14,402 nt of DNA from CBDUQI01 sp965369325 (GTDB lineage: Bacteria; Pseudomonadota; Gammaproteobacteria; Steroidobacterales; JBCBZW01), in assembly GCA_965369325.1 (NCBI GenBank), contig CBDUQI010000153.1:1-14402 (forward strand), read 5' to 3'. The translations under genes were made by a program, and so were the position numbers. The notes beneath the pieces are model-generated. The model searched no databases. It saw only the letters and a program-made list of their open reading frames with translations, and had not been told where the DNA came from. Each line of letters opens with the position of its first letter. Positions within the stretch are counted from its first letter, which is position 1. This document shows positions 11,174 to 14,402 of this stretch, piece by piece.

Positions 11174-11194
11174 TGGTCAGTTCCTCTGGTGCTT

Positions 11195-12532
11195 CTACCG
11201 CACCTGGCCTGAACGGCCATAGCCGCGCAGGTTTGCCTTCTTCAGCAGGCTCTCATACTGGGACGACATCATGTGCGCCTGAATCTGCGACATGAAGTCC
11301 ATCACCACAACCACAATAATCAGCAACGAGGTCCCGCCGAAGTAAAACGGCACGCTGAAATACAACGTCATGAACTCCGGAACCAAACACACCGCAGTGA
11401 CGTAAATAGCGCCCCAAAGCGTCAAACGCGTGAGCACACGATCGATGTACTCGGCGGTCTGGCGACCGGGACGAATGCCGGGCACAAATGCGCCTGACTT
11501 TTTCAGGTTATCTGCCGTCTCCTTCGCGTTGAACACCAGCGCGGTATAGAAGAAGCAGAAAAAGATAATCAAACTCGCGTACAGCAATATGTAAATCGGC
11601 TGCCCTGGCGAGAGGCCCGAGGACAGCGTCTGCAACCAGCCAAACCCTTCCTGCGTGCCAAACCAGCTTGCGATGGTGGCTGGGAACAGGATCAGACTGG
11701 AGGCGAAGATGGGCGGAATCACACCGGCCATGTTCAGCTTGAACGGCAGATGGCTCTGCTGTCCAGCATACATCTTGCGTCCTTGCTGGCGCTTGGCGTA
11801 GTTCACCGCGATACGCCGCTGGCCACGCTCGACAAAGACCACGAACGATGTCACACCCAGCACCAGGATGAACAGTACCAGCGCCACCCAGTTCTGCATT
11901 TGACCTGTGTTGACCAAATCAATCGTGCCGCCAATGGCCGCGGGCAAGCCCGAGACAATACTGGCCAAAATAATCATCGAAATACCGTTACCGATACCGC
12001 GCTCAGTCACCTGCTCGCCCAGCCACATGAGGAACATGGTGCCGGTGACCAGCGTCACGGCCGCGGTGAACACGAAGCTCGGCCCCGGTGCCAGCGCAAT
12101 GCCCTGGTTCTGTAGCGCCGTGGCAGCTGCGATGGACTGGAAGGTGGCCAGCACCACCGTGCCATAGCGCGTGTACTGGGTAATCTTACGTCGCCCGGCT
12201 TCGCCCTCTTTCTTAAGCGCGGCCAGCGAGGGCACTACCACCGTCATCATCTGCATGATGATGGAGGTGGAGATGTAAGGCATGATGCCCAACGCAAAAA
12301 TACTCAAACGCTCCAACGCACCGCCGGAGAACATGTTGAATAAATTCAGCACCGAGCCGTCGCCCTGCTGGTCGAACAGCGCCTTGAGCTGATCGGGATT
12401 AATGCCGGGCACCGGGATGAACGTACCGATCCGGTAAACAATCAGTGCACCGACCAGAAACAGCAACCGACGGCGTAACTCACCGAATCGGCTACCGCCC
12501 TGCCCGAGCGCTGCTGCTGGATTGTTTGACAT
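11195..12532 (-). CDS. secY: Protein translocase subunit SecY
   Basis: SecY is the pore subunit of the SecYEG channel that exports or inserts proteins through the inner membrane. From the ATG at 12532 the product is 445 residues, close to E. coli (443), with about ten membrane helices. Landmarks are FGELRRRLLFLVGALIVYRIG (helix 1), the plug region NLFNMFSGGALERLSIFALGIMPYI, the loop LKKEGEAGRRKITQYTRYGT, and the cytosolic SecA/ribosome loop VPGIRPGRQTAEYIDRVLTRLT with its essential arginine. An in-frame GTG at 12544 would add four residues and has AAGGGG at an ideal 5-base spacing (12555-12550), so the start is uncertain between the two. The gene follows rplO in the usual spc order. Confidence 0.98.
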   Translation of the reverse strand: MSNNPAAALGQGGSRFGELRRRLLFLVGALIVYRIGTFIPVPGINPDQLKALFDQQGDGSVLNLFNMFSGGALERLSIFALGIMPYISTSIIMQMMTVVVPSLAALKKEGEAGRRKITQYTRYGTVVLATFQSIAAATALQNQGIALAPGPSFVFTAAVTLVTGTMFLMWLGEQVTERGIGNGISMIILASIVSGLPAAIGGTIDLVNTGQMQNWVALVLFILVLGVTSFVVFVERGQRRIAVNYAKRQQGRKMYAGQQSHLPFKLNMAGVIPPIFASSLILFPATIASWFGTQEGFGWLQTLSSGLSPGQPIYILLYASLIIFFCFFYTALVFNAKETADNLKKSGAFVPGIRPGRQTAEYIDRVLTRLTLWGAIYVTAVCLVPEFMTLYFSVPFYFGGTSLLIIVVVVMDFMSQIQAHMMSSQYESLLKKANLRGYGRSGQVR

Positions 12533-12593
12533 TGCGCCTGCCACGTTCGCCCCTTAAAAAATTTCCGTATCTACGTTGTATGCGGTCAGTCGG

Positions 12594-13040
12594 CTAATCT
12601 TCAAGGCTACCGCCGGCCGCTTCGATGGCCGCACGTGCACCCTTGGTAGCGCCTAGACCCTTGGTCTTGACCGCTTTGCCGATCTCGCCAGAGGCGATGA
12701 CCTTTACCCGCAGAATATTCTTGGTGACTAGATTGGCCCGCTTGAGCACCTCTAGCGTTACCGGCTCATCACCCGCAATAACCGCCGCCGCTTCAAGCTC
12801 TTGCAAGCGCAACTCCGCCACAAAGCGTGCCTTGCGCGAAGCAAAGCCGTACTTGGGCAAACGGCGCTGCAAAGGCATCTGACCGCCCTCGAAGCCCACC
12901 TTGTGGAATCCCCCGGAGCGTGAATGCTGGCCTTTCTGGCCGCGCCCACAGGTCTTGCCCTGGCCCGCGGATTCGCCGCGGCCGACACGTTTGGGCGCAT
13001 GTTTGCTGCCCGCTGCCGGTTGTATGGTATTAAGCCGCAT
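12594..13040 (-). CDS. rplO: 50S ribosomal protein L15
   Basis: The 148-residue product starts MRLNTIQPAAGSKHAPKRVG and carries the L15 glycine/arginine-rich N-terminal extension (GRGESAGQGKTCGRGQKGQHSR), which threads into 23S rRNA. The globular C-terminal domain ends in KGARAAIEAAGGSLED. The ATG at 13040 was preferred over an in-frame start at 13061 because it matches the family N-terminus and has AAGGA 7 bases upstream. It is 10 bases after rpmD and about 60 bases before secY. Confidence 0.98.
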   Translation of the reverse strand: MRLNTIQPAAGSKHAPKRVGRGESAGQGKTCGRGQKGQHSRSGGFHKVGFEGGQMPLQRRLPKYGFASRKARFVAELRLQELEAAAVIAGDEPVTLEVLKRANLVTKNILRVKVIASGEIGKAVKTKGLGATKGARAAIEAAGGSLED

Positions 13041-13050
13041 AGCCTTGTCC

Positions 13051-13239
13051 TTAAACCTCATCGACCTGTAGCAGGTAGTGAACCCGATTGATCATGCCGC
13101 GATTCTCAGGGGTATCCTGAACCATCACGGTCTGGTGCATACGCCGCAAGCCCAACCCGGCCACGCAGGCCTTGTGGTTCTTCAGGCGCCCGCTCGGGCT
13201 CTTCACCAGTTTTACTTTGATCTGCTTCACTTGTGCCAT
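13051..13239 (-). CDS. rpmD: 50S ribosomal protein L30
   Basis: This 62-residue protein has the compact L30 fold sequence: VKLVKSPSGRLKNHKACVAG, then LGLRRMHQTVMVQDTPENRG and MINRVHYLLQV. Length and motifs match E. coli L30 (59 residues). The Shine-Dalgarno is weak (GAG about 9 bases upstream) and the ATG lies only 4 bases beyond the rpsE stop, so translation is probably coupled to rpsE. Confidence 0.98.
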   Translation of the reverse strand: MAQVKQIKVKLVKSPSGRLKNHKACVAGLGLRRMHQTVMVQDTPENRGMINRVHYLLQVDEV

Positions 13240-13243
13240 TGGT

Positions 13244-13747
13244 CTAGCTCATGATCTCTTCAATACTCTTGCCACGTTTGGCCGCGATGGCCCCCGGTGA
13301 CTGCATCTCTGCGAGTGCTTTTACCGTGGCGCGTACGACGTTAATCGGGTTGCGAGAGCCGTAGCTCTTGGCCAACACGTTACGTACACCCGCCGCTTCA
13401 AATACCGCGCGCATCGCGCCCCCGGCAATAATACCGGTACCGCCAGAGGCGGGTTGCATAAACACGCGGGTCGCCCCGTGGCGCGCCTGTAAGGTGTATT
13501 GCAGCGTGTCGTCTTTAAGCGGCACTGCCTGCATGTTCTTACGTGCGGCCTGCATGGCTTTTTGAATTGCCAGCGGGACCTCTCGTGCCTTGCCGTAGCC
13601 AAAGCCCACCTGGCCGTTGCCATCGCCAACTACCGTCAGCGCAGTAAAGCCAAACTGGCGACCGCCCTTGACCACTTTGGCAACGCGATTCACCGTGACC
13701 AATTTCTCGATCAGGTCGTCGCCCTGCTGGTTATCCATTCTCGCCAT
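13244..13747 (-). CDS. rpsE: 30S ribosomal protein S5
   Basis: The 167-residue product has the double-stranded-RNA-binding-like N-terminal domain, with LVTVNRVAKVVKGGRQFGFT and VVGDGNGQVGFGYGKAREVP. The C-terminal domain has FMQPASGGTGIIAGGAMRAV and NPINVVRATVKAL. S5 shapes the mRNA entry site and is tied to decoding fidelity. Length equals that of E. coli S5. GGTGA stands just upstream of the ATG at 13747; the gap to rplR is 31 bases. Confidence 0.99.
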   Translation of the reverse strand: MARMDNQQGDDLIEKLVTVNRVAKVVKGGRQFGFTALTVVGDGNGQVGFGYGKAREVPLAIQKAMQAARKNMQAVPLKDDTLQYTLQARHGATRVFMQPASGGTGIIAGGAMRAVFEAAGVRNVLAKSYGSRNPINVVRATVKALAEMQSPGAIAAKRGKSIEEIMS

Positions 13748-13778
13748 GTATCACCCTAACCCCGGCTGCGCCGCGGCC

Positions 13779-14135
13779 TTAAAACTCCAGTCCGTTTTCG
13801 CGTGCTGCCTCAGCCAGGGCTTTTACCCGGCCGTGATAGCGGAAGCCCGAGCGGTCGAACGCGACCCGGCTAACGCCGGCCGCACTGGCCGCATCGGCAA
13901 TTGCTTTGCCCACCACCTTAGCTGCATCCACATTGCCGGTTGCCTCCAGAGAGGCCCGCAAGTCCTTGGACACAGTGGATGCGCTGGCAATTACCTTTCC
14001 GCCGTCCGGTGAAATCACCTGGGCGTAAATGTGCCGTGACGTCCGGTGCACAGAGAGACGGGCCTGTTCCAAAGAACGAATCTTCGCCCGCGTGCGGCGC
14101 GCCCGGCGCTGCCTTGATTCTCGCTTGCTCGCCAT
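13779..14135 (-). CDS. rplR: 50S ribosomal protein L18
   Basis: L18 binds 5S rRNA and joins it to the large subunit. The 118-residue product has the basic N-terminus MASKRESRQRRARRTRAKIR. It continues with RLSVHRTSRHIYAQVISPDGG and the conserved end VAFDRSGFRYHGRVKALAEAARENGLEF. Length is as in E. coli (117). It starts 9 bases after the rplF stop with only a weak ribosome-binding site (GTAGG). Confidence 0.99.
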   Translation of the reverse strand: MASKRESRQRRARRTRAKIRSLEQARLSVHRTSRHIYAQVISPDGGKVIASASTVSKDLRASLEATGNVDAAKVVGKAIADAASAAGVSRVAFDRSGFRYHGRVKALAEAARENGLEF

Positions 14136-14144
14136 CGCTTAAAC

Positions 14145-14402
14145 CTACTTCTTCTTCGCTTCTTTGATCGCAACATACTCATCGGCGTAACGCACACCCT
14201 TGCCCTTGTAGGGCTCCGGTGGGCGGTAGGCGCGGATATTAGCCGCCACCTGACCGACTTTCTGCTTGTCGATACCTTTAACCAGGATTTCTGTCTGACT
14301 CGGAGTTTCGATTTCAATCCCCTCCGGAACCGCATAGTCCACGGGGTGAGAGAAACCGAGGGTCAGATTCAGGCTCTTGCCCTTGGCTTGCGCCCTGTAG
14401 CC
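14145..14402 (-). CDS. rplF: 50S ribosomal protein L6 (C-terminal part)
   Basis: The last 85 residues of L6 are present; the start lies beyond the right edge (E. coli L6 has 177). The readable part runs GYRAQAKGKSLNLTLGFSHP and then VPEGIEIETPSQTEILVKG. It then has GIDKQKVGQVAANIRAYRPP and the family signature EPYKGKGVRYADE, ending in EAKKK. L6 binds 23S rRNA near the sarcin-ricin loop and factor-binding site. It is followed by rplR after 9 bases, the standard spc order. Confidence 0.98.
   Translation of the reverse strand, partial: GYRAQAKGKSLNLTLGFSHPVDYAVPEGIEIETPSQTEILVKGIDKQKVGQVAANIRAYRPPEPYKGKGVRYADEYVAIKEAKKK

Noticed and set aside
13041..13061. Upstream extension of rplO
   Set aside because: Seven extra residues not found in L15; the ATG at 13040 has a well-placed AAGGA.

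Overview
The window reads as a stretch of chromosome from a gammaproteobacterium of fairly high GC content. The ribosomal proteins, RNA polymerase alpha, SecY, UvrA and the YajR-like transporter all resemble gammaproteobacterial versions. The order of an MFS gene divergent from uvrA, close to rplQ and rpoA, recalls Pseudomonas and its relatives. I cannot name the genus from sequence alone. Nothing suggests a plasmid, a prophage or a recently acquired island: no transposase, integrase, tRNA, CRISPR array or attachment site is visible.

Layout from left to right. A partial MFS transporter gene runs off the left edge on the minus strand (1-334). A 111-base divergent spacer separates it from uvrA (446-3313, plus). 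A small unrecognised five-cysteine protein follows on the plus strand (3482-3922). It meets a three-gene minus-strand group tail to tail: creD (8050-6686), a periplasmic gamma-glutamyltransferase gene (6503-4791) and an exported alpha/beta hydrolase (4791-3928). The last two overlap by one base. The right 6.2 kb is the end of the spc operon followed by the alpha operon, all on the minus strand: rplF (partial), rplR, rpsE, rpmD, rplO, secY, rpmJ, rpsM, rpsK, rpsD, rpoA, rplQ. A strong intrinsic terminator at 8164-8195 ends this block.

The ribosomal block works as a unit. It supplies 30S proteins (S5, S13, S11, S4), 50S proteins (L6, L18, L30, L15, L36, L17), the SecY channel core and the RNA polymerase alpha subunit. 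uvrA is the damage-recognition ATPase of nucleotide excision repair. The creD, ggt and hydrolase genes all encode envelope proteins (inner membrane, periplasm, exported), but no shared pathway can be shown.

Most of the window is ordinary housekeeping sequence, and I found no convincing undescribed system. The points most worth checking are the unknown five-cysteine protein beside uvrA, a tandem octamer repeat upstream of ggt, the ggt/hydrolase pair with translational overlap, and a creD without a visible creBC or Cre-tag operator.
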